This document shows positions 7,110 to 14,747 of a stretch of DNA of 20,922 bases, in pieces. The stretch spans positions 1 to 20,922 of the forward strand of contig JAGRAK010000005.1 of the NCBI GenBank assembly GCA_020434645.1, given 5' to 3'. The notes beneath the pieces are model-generated. The model was not told the origin of the DNA, did no database searches, and saw only the letters and a list, made by a program, of their open reading frames with translations. This DNA is from Bdellovibrionales bacterium. GTDB taxonomy: Bacteria; Bdellovibrionota; Bdellovibrionia; Bdellovibrionales; UBA1609. Within the stretch, counting starts at the first letter, position 1. Each line of letters starts with the position of its first letter. The translations under genes and the position numbers were made by a program.

Positions 7110-7145
7110 ATCTGTTACGACGACCCGAGTGTTGTCGTAACAGAT
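7110..7145. terminator. Strong stem-loop between convergent genes, probable bidirectional terminator
   Basis: ATCTGTTACGAC (7110-7121) pairs perfectly with GTCGTAACAGAT (7134-7145). Three more inner pairs, one of them G-T, leave a six-base loop CCGAGT. It starts 15 bases after the stop of paralog 2 and ends one base before the stop of the convergent minus-strand gene. The plus strand is followed by an AT-rich ATTATTTCTT. The T-tract is imperfect, so termination may be partly factor-assisted. Confidence 0.75.
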
Positions 7146-7146
7146 A

Positions 7147-7560
7147 TTATTTCTTCTGAATTCGAACTTCTTTCACGTTTTCTAAATTATCATCCGGAAT
7201 AAAAACAAGGTGCCAATTTTCTTTTCCCCTGCCCGGAAACGGCATAATTTTATAGGCGTATATTGTATCACTAAAAAAATAACTATCCGGATCACCCAAT
7301 TCTCGTCGCACGTTTTTTCGACTTTTACCGACATATAAAGAGCGCTTCACTATGTCTACAGCCATAGCGGCGCGCTGACTTAAATCTCCACTTTTGAAAA
7401 GATTCTTATCAAGATCCTTTATGCCCCACTTCAACTCCGCATTTTTAGCTGAAATCACCTCTGACGCAGCATAAGTACTACCGGCAAAACTAAATAAAAA
7501 AGTTACCACAATTAAAAAACGCGCAAGCCTGTAAGACCTCAATTTACTTCTTAAACTCAT
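7147..7560 (-). CDS. Exported SmpA/BamE-like small protein
   Basis: A 137-residue protein with a basic, hydrophobic signal peptide (1-31, ending STYA before AS) and no lipobox cysteine. Residues 76-135 follow the SmpA/OmlA (BamE-like) pattern: VGKSRKNVRRELGDPDSYFF, then a tyrosine-containing strand (IYAYKIM), then WHLVFIPDD and a closing KEVRI strand. In that fold the G-x-S-x-x-x-V-x-x-x-x-G-x-P-D turn is characteristic. BamE itself is an outer-membrane lipoprotein; this one lacks the lipid anchor and is probably a soluble periplasmic relative of unknown role. Its ATG overlaps the preceding stop as ATGA, so it is the last gene of the uracil operon and translationally coupled. Confidence 0.7.
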   Translation of the reverse strand: MSLRSKLRSYRLARFLIVVTFLFSFAGSTYAASEVISAKNAELKWGIKDLDKNLFKSGDLSQRAAMAVDIVKRSLYVGKSRKNVRRELGDPDSYFFSDTIYAYKIMPFPGRGKENWHLVFIPDDNLENVKEVRIQKK

Positions 7561-8249
7561 ATTGCCACCTCAGGTATTACAAGCGCCTTACGCACTACTA
7601 TCAGTTGATTCTGTCGTAGCAATGCCAGACCCATATTTTTTAATTTTTGAAAATCAAATTGATTATTTTGAATCATTTTAATCGCTGCCGCTTGGCCAAC
7701 TTTATTGTTATGGTAATCCATATTTTTCTCTAAAGACGGCTCATGCGCATCTTTCTCATGAGCATCGAGGTAGAGCCTCGCCCGAGCAGGACCGAGCTCC
7801 TTGGTTAAAAGTGCCGACCACAGAAAATGACGAAAAGCATCGCTCTCATCATTAAACCCCTGATCCGGAAAGTTCTCTTCTGTCGCTTTTTCAGCTTGGA
7901 CTTTAAGTTTAAAAACCTTTAAAGCTTCAAATGGATACGCTCGCACAAGCTCCTGCTCGAGTGGAGTAAGCCCTGGATACAAAAGAAAACTCCCCAGAAA
8001 AGTACGCTTGCGTGGTTCACATCGTACTTTTAAGTCTTCATCACATAAATCAGGATACATGCTGATCCATTTGTTCGCACATTCAATTTGTTTTTGAGCC
8101 TCTGCGGCTGCCCCCGCTGCTGATTTTGAATATGAGTCTTGAGCCCATGCTAAACTTGACCAACCTGTCAAAGCAGCAAAGAGAAAAGAGAGTATGAAGT
8201 TCACTGACTTCACACTTATACCCATACATCTCTTTCTGGCACTCTTCAC
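7557..8249 (-). CDS. Exported protein with R-H-x-x-W / AHE / MDxHNN motifs (DUF6973-like)
   Basis: A 230-residue protein with a hydrophobic export signal (about 10-36, ending AWA before QD). The C-terminal half holds a recognisable conserved block: FNDESDAFRHFLWSALLTKE (132-151), DAHE (162-165) and NMDYHNNKVG (176-185). I recall this D-A-x-R-H-x-x-W ... A-H-E ... M-D-x-H-N-N-x-x-G pattern from DUF6973-type bacterial proteins; the name should be checked. The spaced H, D, E and N residues would suit a metal or phosphodiester site, but no activity is established. C57, C69 and C77 could form disulfides after export. The gene overlaps the uridine kinase stop by four bases (ATGA) and couples the same way to the BamE-like gene. 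Confidence 0.72.
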   Translation of the reverse strand: MKSARKRCMGISVKSVNFILSFLFAALTGWSSLAWAQDSYSKSAAGAAAEAQKQIECANKWISMYPDLCDEDLKVRCEPRKRTFLGSFLLYPGLTPLEQELVRAYPFEALKVFKLKVQAEKATEENFPDQGFNDESDAFRHFLWSALLTKELGPARARLYLDAHEKDAHEPSLEKNMDYHNNKVGQAAAIKMIQNNQFDFQKLKNMGLALLRQNQLIVVRKALVIPEVAI

Positions 8250-8842
8250 TTAAGCCCCAAGTCTTTCACCACCGCATCAAGCGCAGTAGAAAAATCTATT
8301 TCTCCTGAAATTATTTTATCAGCACACGTGAGCGAAGGCTCAACAAATTGATCATGCATAGGTTTTACTTGAGTAAAGTATTGAGCGCGCACCCCGACCT
8401 CGGTACGACCGCGCTCTGCTATATCTCGTTTTAAGCGACGGGCAAATCGCACCTCTTCAGGGGTTTGAATAAAAACCTTATAATCAATATGCACTCGAAC
8501 GACTTCGGGAACAAAAATTAATATTCCATCTAATAGAATATATTCACTTGGCTCTACACGCACAGTTTCACTACGCCGAACATGTGTAGATAAATCATAA
8601 AGTGGCATATCAACAGCATGACCCATTTTTAGCAATTTTAAGTGTTGTGCTAGAAGTGGCCAGTCAATTGAGTCGGGATGATCAAAATTAACCCGTCCTC
8701 CGTCGCGATCGAATTTGTCACTTTGATCTATGTAGTAGTTATCTTGCCCCAGCAGCGTGACTTTGTGCCGACCAAGACGCTCTGTGAGCAATTTTGCAAA
8801 AGTTGTTTTACCTGAACCACTGCCACCTGCAATACCGATCAC
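8246..8842 (-). CDS. udk: Uridine kinase
   Basis: A 198-residue P-loop kinase that phosphorylates uridine (and usually cytidine) to the monophosphate using ATP or GTP. Signatures are Walker A GGSGSGKTT (6-14), QDNYY (33-37) with the general-base-type aspartate D34, NFDHPDSIDWPLL (52-64), the substrate segment YDLSTHVR (82-89), LLDGILIF (103-110) and the LID region RRLKRDIAERGR (135-146). Length is slightly below the roughly 210 residues of enterobacterial Udk but no core motif is missing. It starts two bases after the uracil phosphoribosyltransferase stop and overlaps the next gene by four bases. In this operon it would feed UMP from uridine into the same pool as Upp. Confidence 0.93.
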   Translation of the reverse strand: MIGIAGGSGSGKTTFAKLLTERLGRHKVTLLGQDNYYIDQSDKFDRDGGRVNFDHPDSIDWPLLAQHLKLLKMGHAVDMPLYDLSTHVRRSETVRVEPSEYILLDGILIFVPEVVRVHIDYKVFIQTPEEVRFARRLKRDIAERGRTEVGVRAQYFTQVKPMHDQFVEPSLTCADKIISGEIDFSTALDAVVKDLGLK

Positions 8843-8844
8843 TT

Positions 8845-9510
8845 TTAAAGTCCTGTATCCTGCGCCACTTGCTCGGCAGATAATGTGCCATACATACGAT
8901 CACCGGCGTCGCCAATGCCCGGCATAATGTACCCGAACTCGTTGATACCAGGCTCAACACTCAGCGTGTAAATATGAACATCGGGGTGAGCTTCAGAAAT
9001 TCTTTTTAAACCCTGCTCGGCAACTAAAAGTGCCACAAATGAGATGCGCCCGACCTTGTATTCTTTAAGTCGAGTAATTGCCGCCACCGCAGTTTCACCG
9101 GTTGCAAGAAGCGGGTCTAAAACAGCAACGCGCATACCCTCAATACCCTTCGGTAAACGAAAGTAGTACTCAACTGTGTTGTTCACAAACTTGTCACGAT
9201 AAATGCCAATATGCCCAACAGCACAAGTCGGGATCAGATCTAAAATGCCGTCGACCATGGCTTGCCCAGCTCGCATGATGGGAACAATCGCCATATTTTC
9301 AACAATCTTTTGATTCGTTGTCGCCTGTATAGGTGTTTCAACTTTTATATTTTCAGTTTTAAAATCGCGCGTCATTTCATAAGCTAAAATATGACTCAGC
9401 TCTGACACTAAACGCCGAAAATTATCAGGAGTGGTTTTTTTATTGCGCAAATGCCAAAGCTTATCTTGTGCCAGTGGATGATCAATAATTGTTAAATTTT
9501 TCTTGTTCAT
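8845..9510 (-). CDS. upp: Uracil phosphoribosyltransferase
   Basis: A 221-residue type I phosphoribosyltransferase converting uracil and PRPP to UMP. The PRPP loop is VLDPLLATGETAVAAI (130-145), and the uracil-binding C-terminal segment is YIMPGIGDAGDRMYGT (194-209), both diagnostic of UPRT. VPIMRAGQAMVDG (76-88) supplies the conserved arginine loop. The ATG has GAGG seven bases upstream. In the URC route a uracil phosphoribosyltransferase performs the first step, so its position directly after the URC4 homologue (22-nt gap) suggests catabolic as well as salvage use. Confidence 0.96.
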   Translation of the reverse strand: MNKKNLTIIDHPLAQDKLWHLRNKKTTPDNFRRLVSELSHILAYEMTRDFKTENIKVETPIQATTNQKIVENMAIVPIMRAGQAMVDGILDLIPTCAVGHIGIYRDKFVNNTVEYYFRLPKGIEGMRVAVLDPLLATGETAVAAITRLKEYKVGRISFVALLVAEQGLKRISEAHPDVHIYTLSVEPGINEFGYIMPGIGDAGDRMYGTLSAEQVAQDTGL

Positions 9511-9532
9511 ATTAAAACCTCAATAAAATAAC

Positions 9533-10744
9533 TTAAAATACCGTGCCATCACTAATAATATTAAATGGAGGCTTACCACCACGCTTTTCTTGCGCGAGCT
9601 TTCGACCTGCCCACCAGGTGCCCCCCTCAAGTACTTTTGCTAGGGGGAACTCATCTTCAGATAATTTTAGTTTTCTCTGTACAACTTTTGCAATTTCATC
9701 AAGAAGCGCGACTGTGAGTGCCCGCCACTCAATCACAATTTTTGAATCAGGGTGATGAGGCCTTGCATTCAAATCAGACTTTGCTTCAATCAAACCAGAA
9801 TCGAGCATCAACCCGCCATTTCGATATTCAGCTAAACCAGTTAAGCGATTCAAATTTAAAATTTTAAAACCCAAATCTTCAAGTGGGTTTAATAGTGAAT
9901 ACGTCAGCCACTGAGAAAGTTTATGAAACGGTACAAAACTCTCAGCTCCCTCTCCCAGTTTGGGATGGCGCCAGGTGTCGCCCATATTGACATCATTCAT
10001 AATTACGCGACCAGGCCAAATAGAACCAAATCCGGTCAGTACTGTTTTTAATAAAAATTCAGCTTCGATTTTTTTATTCGGATGCGTTTTTAAAAAATAA
10101 TCGACCATATAACCCGGGCGTGTAACCAAGCCGCCACCAAATATCTCAACGTTTTTTTCACATGCCTTACCTAAACGATGAAGAAGTTCAGCGCGACCCT
10201 TCACACCTAAGAGAGGATTGCCAACTGAAACCTGAAATCCCTTATTAATATGATCTTCAGTGATATGCACAAGCCCAGGCCCATCAGCACGCAAAGGCAC
10301 TGTCACATCAGAAGAAAACTGACCCGTCATAAACATATTGTAGCTGGCAACAGCGAGTCCCTCAGAGCGTGAATACATGTGTCCATCTTGTTCGCGAAAC
10401 TTCCAGTCATTACCTGAGCCCGCATCAAGCAAAACACTAGTCACGACCAGATCGATCATCACCCGCGCGCGCTCTTCAGGAGTCTCGCCTTTTAAAAGCT
10501 CATCTAACTGTGCTACTCGATCAATTCCACCCACGTGAAAATGATTAAACCTTGAGTGATATGGAATTTTTAAAGATGGATATTTTTCTTTAATCACGCC
10601 CAACACAAAGTCAGCTACTTCGTCGAGTTTTTCGATGTGAACTGTATATTCACCTTCGCCCTTAAGACTCATCTCAAGAATTTTACGTGCTCGATCTCTT
10701 ACGCATTCTGCCGACAAAATATAATCTATCGGATCATTACTCAT
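9533..10744 (-). CDS. URC4: DUF1688 protein, URC4 (uracil catabolism) homologue
   Basis: A 403-residue cytoplasmic protein of the DUF1688/URC4 family. Recognisable segments are YHSRFNHFHVGG (62-73), DLVVTSVLLDAGSGNDW (98-114), SRSEGLAVAS (125-134), GGGLVTRPG, GSIWPGRV and a C-terminal HPDSKIVIEWRALTVALLDE. In Lachancea kluyveri URC4 is required for uracil breakdown, but its chemical step is not assigned with certainty. Length agrees with the family. It overlaps the end of the URC1 homologue by eight bases and is followed by upp, the enzyme expected to open the pathway, so the assignment rests on both sequence and context. Confidence 0.88.
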   Translation of the reverse strand: MSNDPIDYILSAECVRDRARKILEMSLKGEGEYTVHIEKLDEVADFVLGVIKEKYPSLKIPYHSRFNHFHVGGIDRVAQLDELLKGETPEERARVMIDLVVTSVLLDAGSGNDWKFREQDGHMYSRSEGLAVASYNMFMTGQFSSDVTVPLRADGPGLVHITEDHINKGFQVSVGNPLLGVKGRAELLHRLGKACEKNVEIFGGGLVTRPGYMVDYFLKTHPNKKIEAEFLLKTVLTGFGSIWPGRVIMNDVNMGDTWRHPKLGEGAESFVPFHKLSQWLTYSLLNPLEDLGFKILNLNRLTGLAEYRNGGLMLDSGLIEAKSDLNARPHHPDSKIVIEWRALTVALLDEIAKVVQRKLKLSEDEFPLAKVLEGGTWWAGRKLAQEKRGGKPPFNIISDGTVF

Positions 10745-11975
10745 TTAACCCACGTCCTTTAACTTTTTTGAGGTCTTCACTTTTTTTAGCTCCCTCAGGA
10801 GAAAAATAGCCTGCGGCTTTTTTAGCTTCCATCTCCACCTTCGCATCATCAGGTATTAATCCATCCGGTATCGGCACGCGCTTACCGATTTGAATACCGC
10901 TACCGACAATGGCGTCATACTTCATATCACTCATAGAAATAAAGTTGTCGATGCGTTTGACACCGAACCAGTGTAACACATCTGGCATAATTTGTTGAAA
11001 GCGCATATCTTGCACTCCGGCCACACACTCAGTGCGATGAAAATATTGTGCCGCCGTATCGCCACCCTCTTGTCGTTTTCTCGCATTATAAACTAAAAAT
11101 TTTGTCACTTCGCCAAGTGCACGGCCTTCTTTTCTAAAATAAACAATTAACCCTGAACCCCCAGCTTGAGCTGTTTTAATAGACTCTTCAATGCCGTGAG
11201 CCAGATAAGGACGGCATGTGCAAATATCAGATCCGAATACATCACTGCCATTGCATTCATCGTGCACTCGACAAGTGAGTTCTTTTTTAATGTCGGCCAC
11301 ATTTTCAACAGGACCAAATACATAAGCTGTCATACCGCCAATAGGTGGTAAAAATACTTTTAAATCAGGACGCGTAATTAGCTCTGGGAACATCCCCCCT
11401 GTATGTTGAAATAAACCTTTTCGAAGCTCGCCTTCAGTTATGCCAAAACGTTTTGCAATACCTGGCAGATGCCAAACAGGCTCAAAAGCCATCTTAGTCA
11501 CGGCGACATCAAATTTTTTACCGACAATTTTACCATCTTGCTTTATGCGCCCGGCCTCTATAGCCTCACGAATTTCAGGCATATAAATATGCGCTTTCGT
11601 AACGGCAATAGAGGGGCGAATGTCGTAGCCCTTATCAAAATAATCTTTAAAATCGGCGTAAACATTTGAGCCCCACGGATCAATAGCCACAATTTTTTCA
11701 GGATTTCGCCAACTATCAAATGGCCCAATGGGCTCTGCCGGCGCCGTATTGGTTAAATCAGGTTTAAATTCATTTTGCAGGCGGCCAGCAGAAGTGGCGA
11801 GCGCACGATACACAGAGTAAGCTCCGCCATGAACACCAATTGCATTTCTCGCCGTCAAATCAGTTAGCGACGCCACCACAGGACCTCGCTCTTGAGGAGT
11901 TTTAGCCCCCCAAAGAATGGGCAATGATTTTACAAAAATTTGACTGGGATGTGAGGTCAATACTACATGAGACAT
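10737..11975 (-). CDS. URC1: GTP cyclohydrolase II-like URC1 (uracil catabolism) protein
   Basis: From ATG 11975 the protein has 412 residues: an N-terminal region of about 230 residues (GTP_CH_N type), then a RibA-like domain. Zinc ligands match RibA, namely C241 in VHDEC and C252/C254 in DICTC. The loop YFRKEGRALG (279-288) corresponds to RibA YHRQEGRNIG, and D323/R325 (QDMRF) align with catalytic D126/R128 of the E. coli enzyme. The RibA segment TNNPKK is replaced by SMSDMK (347-352), which argues against ordinary riboflavin synthesis. URC1 acts after ribosylurea formation or nearby in the yeast pathway. GGAG seven bases before 11975 decides this start; an in-frame TTG at 12020 lacks support. 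It heads the operon. Confidence 0.88.
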   Translation of the reverse strand: MSHVVLTSHPSQIFVKSLPILWGAKTPQERGPVVASLTDLTARNAIGVHGGAYSVYRALATSAGRLQNEFKPDLTNTAPAEPIGPFDSWRNPEKIVAIDPWGSNVYADFKDYFDKGYDIRPSIAVTKAHIYMPEIREAIEAGRIKQDGKIVGKKFDVAVTKMAFEPVWHLPGIAKRFGITEGELRKGLFQHTGGMFPELITRPDLKVFLPPIGGMTAYVFGPVENVADIKKELTCRVHDECNGSDVFGSDICTCRPYLAHGIEESIKTAQAGGSGLIVYFRKEGRALGEVTKFLVYNARKRQEGGDTAAQYFHRTECVAGVQDMRFQQIMPDVLHWFGVKRIDNFISMSDMKYDAIVGSGIQIGKRVPIPDGLIPDDAKVEMEAKKAAGYFSPEGAKKSEDLKKVKGRGLNE

Positions 11976-12026
11976 TTGAGTACTCCAAAGATGGGCGCAT
12001 AATCCGCCTATTTTTACCAAATAGGT

Positions 12027-12064
12027 CTAAACATTTAGTATAGAGCTATAGTCTTAGCTGGCAA
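12027..12064 (-). promoter_or_regulatory. Promoter of the URC operon with two adjacent 5-2-5 inverted repeats
   Basis: On the minus strand, TTGCCA (12064-12059) and TATACT (12042-12037) match the sigma70 -35 and -10 consensus at five of six positions each, with a 16-base spacer. Transcription would start near 12030, about 55 bases before the URC1 ATG. Two imperfect palindromes abut: CTAAA-CA-TTTAG at 12027-12038 over the start site and TATAG-AG-CTATA at 12039-12050 over the -10 and spacer. They could be operators, though AT-rich palindromes also arise by chance. Confidence 0.6.
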
Positions 12065-12079
12065 GAAATGACGCCGGCG

Positions 12080-13675
12080 TTAATTGCCGGTAAAACTGAA
12101 CTCTAAGTTGGGATTCTCTTTTAAAAGCCACTGAAGATCCCATTCTTTTGCGAGCAAAACCACAGGCTGCTCTTTGCTATCTTGATACAGTATGCCGCCG
12201 CCCTTAATCGATTCAGGAGGAAGCCCAGCCTTCTGTCCAGGCGCATCTTCTTTATATCTTGGCCAGCGCGCCACTGAAAGCGGCAAACGCTCGAGCTTCA
12301 CATCGAGGTTGTACTCTTCATTCAAACGATACAGTAAAACATCAAATTGAAGTTCACCCACAACACCAATCACGGGATCTTGCTCCCCCACTCTCGGATC
12401 AATAAAAATCTGAACGGCTCCCTCTTCAGAAAGTTGCCCCACTGCTTTTTGCATTTGCTTTCGCTTCAGTGGATCTTTAATCGCAAGTCGCGCAAAACAT
12501 TCAGGAGAAAATCTGGGCATCTCATCATAAGTTAATTTTTTTCCATCTGTGATGGTGTCACCAATTTGAAAATTGCCAGTATCGATGATGCCCACAATGT
12601 CTCCAGCAAAAGCTTGATCTACTGTTTCACGATCTCGGGCCATAAAGGTATTGGCGTAAGCGAGGCGCAGCTCACGACCTAAACGCTGATGCTGCACTTT
12701 CATACCGCGTTGAAACTCACCACTGCAAACACGCAAAAAGGCCACACGGTCGCGATGGCGCTTATCCATGTTGGCCTGAATTTTAAAAACAAAGCCTGAG
12801 AAAAAATCAGCATGTGGGTCGACTTCACCAATATTCGCTTTTCGCGGCATCGGCTCTGGTGAATACTTAGCGTAAAGATCTAAAAATATATCGACACCCC
12901 AAGTGAATTTTGCACTCCCGAAAGTCATGGGAGTGAGCTTGCCACTCATAAAGGCCTCTTGATCCCAAGGCATAAGTGCGCCCTCAAGAAGTTCTATGTC
13001 TTCATAAAATTTGTCATAAAGCTCATCATAATTCACAAGCTCTTTTATTTTTGGGTCATTGTACCCTGTCACATCATGCACGACGGGGTCCTCTTCACCT
13101 TTGGTGTACAAATATAATTTTTTATCAAGGCGATGATAAAGTCCCTTAAAGCGATCACCCATTCCGATTGGCCAAGTCACGGGATAGCAATGAAGGCCCA
13201 GGGTGTTTTCAACATCATCGATGAGTTCGAGGGGCTCTTTACCTTCGCGATCCATTTTATTAGCAAATGTATAAATCGGGATACTTCGCAAATGACAAAC
13301 TTCAAAAAGTTTTCGTGTTCGCTCCTCCACACCTTTACCTGCATCAATAAGCATCGCCGCGCTATCAGCCGCAATGAGTGTTCGGTACGTATCTTCACCG
13401 AAATCTTTGTGGCCAGGAGTATCGAGCAAGTTCACACGAAACCCACGATATTCAAACTGCATAACTGAAGATGTAATTGAAACACCACGCTCGCGCTCCA
13501 TAGTCATCCAGTCGCTGGTGGCGGCTTTTTTGCCAGCCTTACCATGCACCTCACCCGCTTCGCGTATTATGTTGCCGAGATAGAGAATCTTTTCAGTGAT
13601 TGTCGTCTTACCCGCATCGGGATGAGAGATAATAGCAAAGGTTCTGCGTCTTTTGATTTCTTCTGTTTTTGTCAT
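12080..13675 (-). CDS. prfC: Peptide chain release factor 3
   Basis: A 531-residue translational GTPase matching RF3 in length and order. G1 is SHPDAGKT (17-24), G2 lies in RERGVSITSS (61-70), G3 is DTPGHKDF (85-92) and G4 is NKMDRE (139-144). The early segment REAGEVHGKAGKKAATSDWM is an RF3 hallmark that separates it from EF-G. Domain II and the RF3 C-terminal domain (VGVVGELQFDVLLYRL) follow. RF3 recycles RF1 and RF2 from the ribosome after peptide release, using GTP. Its ATG overlaps the ferredoxin stop as ATGA, so the two are translationally coupled. The stop is followed within 60 nt by the URC promoter. Confidence 0.97.
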   Translation of the reverse strand: MTKTEEIKRRRTFAIISHPDAGKTTITEKILYLGNIIREAGEVHGKAGKKAATSDWMTMERERGVSITSSVMQFEYRGFRVNLLDTPGHKDFGEDTYRTLIAADSAAMLIDAGKGVEERTRKLFEVCHLRSIPIYTFANKMDREGKEPLELIDDVENTLGLHCYPVTWPIGMGDRFKGLYHRLDKKLYLYTKGEEDPVVHDVTGYNDPKIKELVNYDELYDKFYEDIELLEGALMPWDQEAFMSGKLTPMTFGSAKFTWGVDIFLDLYAKYSPEPMPRKANIGEVDPHADFFSGFVFKIQANMDKRHRDRVAFLRVCSGEFQRGMKVQHQRLGRELRLAYANTFMARDRETVDQAFAGDIVGIIDTGNFQIGDTITDGKKLTYDEMPRFSPECFARLAIKDPLKRKQMQKAVGQLSEEGAVQIFIDPRVGEQDPVIGVVGELQFDVLLYRLNEEYNLDVKLERLPLSVARWPRYKEDAPGQKAGLPPESIKGGGILYQDSKEQPVVLLAKEWDLQWLLKENPNLEFSFTGN

Positions 13676-13914
13676 TCTTCTTCGTCACCATTATTACCAA
13701 TGGCTTCTACTGGACAGCCCTCCATCGCCTCACGGCAGAGATCTTCACCTTCTGGAGTGGCGGGCTGTTCTTTCACAAAGGCGTGGCCGTCATTTTCATC
13801 CATCCCAAAATTATCAGGAGCGGTTAAAACGCAGGCGTCGCAAGCAATACACTCGCGATCGACATAGAATTTGCCCTTTTTATTTTCGGGGTACTTATTT
13901 TTGATATCAGCCAT
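13672..13914 (-). CDS. Single-cluster [4Fe-4S] ferredoxin
   Basis: An 80-residue acidic protein with CIACDAC (22-28) and a distal CP at C67, giving ligands C22, C25, C28 and C67 for one [4Fe-4S] cluster in the Bacillus/Desulfovibrio/Thermotoga-type monocluster fold. C60 sits where some members have a structural or disulfide cysteine. The tail (GNNGDEEE) is strongly acidic. It is a soluble low-potential electron carrier; its partner enzymes are not in this window. The start at 13914 is supported by family length, but there is no clear Shine-Dalgarno. It is the first gene of a pair with prfC (ATGA overlap), and its leader contains one copy of the GGATGTCT word. Confidence 0.9.
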   Translation of the reverse strand: MADIKNKYPENKKGKFYVDRECIACDACVLTAPDNFGMDENDGHAFVKEQPATPEGEDLCREAMEGCPVEAIGNNGDEEE

Positions 13915-13944
13915 ATAGAGGCTTATTTAACATGTTTTTGAGAG

Positions 13945-13952
13945 GGATGTCT
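13945..13952 (-). repeat. Shared leader word, copy 1 (ferredoxin-prfC leader)
   Basis: GGATGTCT on the plus strand (AGACATCC in the direction of the genes) lies 31 bases upstream of the ferredoxin ATG. The ten-base extension GGATGTCTGC (13945-13954) is identical to the copy at 18527. Confidence 0.4.
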
Positions 13953-13967
13953 GCCAAAACCTTATAA

Positions 13968-13987
13968 AGGCTTAGCAATTAAGGCCT
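13968..13987 (-). terminator. Weak candidate terminator after the M24 peptidase gene
   Basis: AGGCTT (13968-13973) can pair with AGGCCT (13982-13987) through six pairs, one a wobble, around an eight-base loop. On the minus strand it is followed by TTTATAAGG, so the U-tract is short. It lies in the 105-nt gap between the M24 gene and the ferredoxin gene, and could as well be part of the ferredoxin leader. Confidence 0.25.
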
Positions 13988-14019
13988 GACTGCGCACAGC
14001 GCCCCACCATTTAATAACT

Positions 14020-14673
14020 TTAATACAAAATATCTTCATAGAATGCGCCCACTTGGTTTTTTAAATCTCGAATCTGAATCTCTAAAATCCAACGATTCGG
14101 AGCGGGCTCGCTCTTAAATTCATTTAAGTAGCCCTTATAATACGCCGCATGGGGGAAGTCCCCAATTCGGTGACCACGAGCTCCATCAACTACAAGTTCA
14201 TAACCCGCCTCTGAGGCCAACTTTTCAGCGTATTTATAAAGCTCCTCACCCGAAAACCGCTTATCTAAATATGCCGCCCGTACAGATTTATTGATGGTTT
14301 CACAGGTCAGACGGGCTTTTTTACCCTCAGGGTACTGGCCTAGCACAAATGTTCGGCCAGCATCACCCTCATAGCCATCAAAGACTAAGCCCACATCTAA
14401 AAAGAAAATATCATTTTCTTTTAAGACAACATCTGGCTCAGAAGGCTCACGAAATGACTTTAAAGTATTCACACCAAATCTGATCTTAGGTGGATGCCAG
14501 TACCTCTCGGCATCCGACTCCATTTGAAGGTTATTATAAAGAACCATAGCCGCCTGCTCAGTCATGCCTGGCCTGATTTGAGTGGCGAGATCATTGAGTA
14601 AATAAATCGTTTTTTCTTGCGCCTCATTTAATTTGTCGAGATCAAAACCTTCAATGACTCGCTCTTCTTGCAT
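14020..14673 (-). CDS. M24 family metallopeptidase (pita-bread fold)
   Basis: A 217-residue single-domain peptidase. All five expected metal ligands are visible: D93 (FLDVG), D104 (GDAGRT), H168 (GARGHRIG), E198 (WILEIQIRD) and E213 (GAFYED). H175 (FPHA) provides the second conserved histidine. The M24 family includes methionine aminopeptidase and Xaa-Pro peptidases. This one is shorter than methionine aminopeptidase, lacks its usual N-terminal region and ends almost at the last ligand, so I call it a generic M24 protein. A good AGGGG lies five bases before the ATG. No signal peptide is visible, so it should be cytoplasmic. It lies 74 nt downstream of an exported hypothetical gene, with no clear link. 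Confidence 0.85.
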   Translation of the reverse strand: MQEERVIEGFDLDKLNEAQEKTIYLLNDLATQIRPGMTEQAAMVLYNNLQMESDAERYWHPPKIRFGVNTLKSFREPSEPDVVLKENDIFFLDVGLVFDGYEGDAGRTFVLGQYPEGKKARLTCETINKSVRAAYLDKRFSGEELYKYAEKLASEAGYELVVDGARGHRIGDFPHAAYYKGYLNEFKSEPAPNRWILEIQIRDLKNQVGAFYEDILY

Positions 14674-14747
14674 TTTTGCCCCTAATTCGCCAGCACAACT
14701 CGTGCACAGCCTTTTCGCATATTCTTGATTAAAATGCGTCTTGTGAC

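Noticed and set aside
11976..12020. TTG start extending the URC1 homologue by 15 residues
   Set aside because: The ATG at 11975 has GGAG at good spacing and the extension does not look like part of the domain.
12063..12084. CCGGC/GCCGG hairpin at the end of prfC as a terminator
   Set aside because: Only five pairs, overlapping the stop codon, with no U-tract on the coding strand.
13133..13468. 111-residue plus-strand open frame
   Set aside because: Antisense to the GTPase domain of prfC; no ribosome binding site or family match.
13544..13867. 107-residue plus-strand open frame
   Set aside because: It lies antisense over the prfC/ferredoxin junction, both of which are certain genes; its composition looks like a shadow frame.
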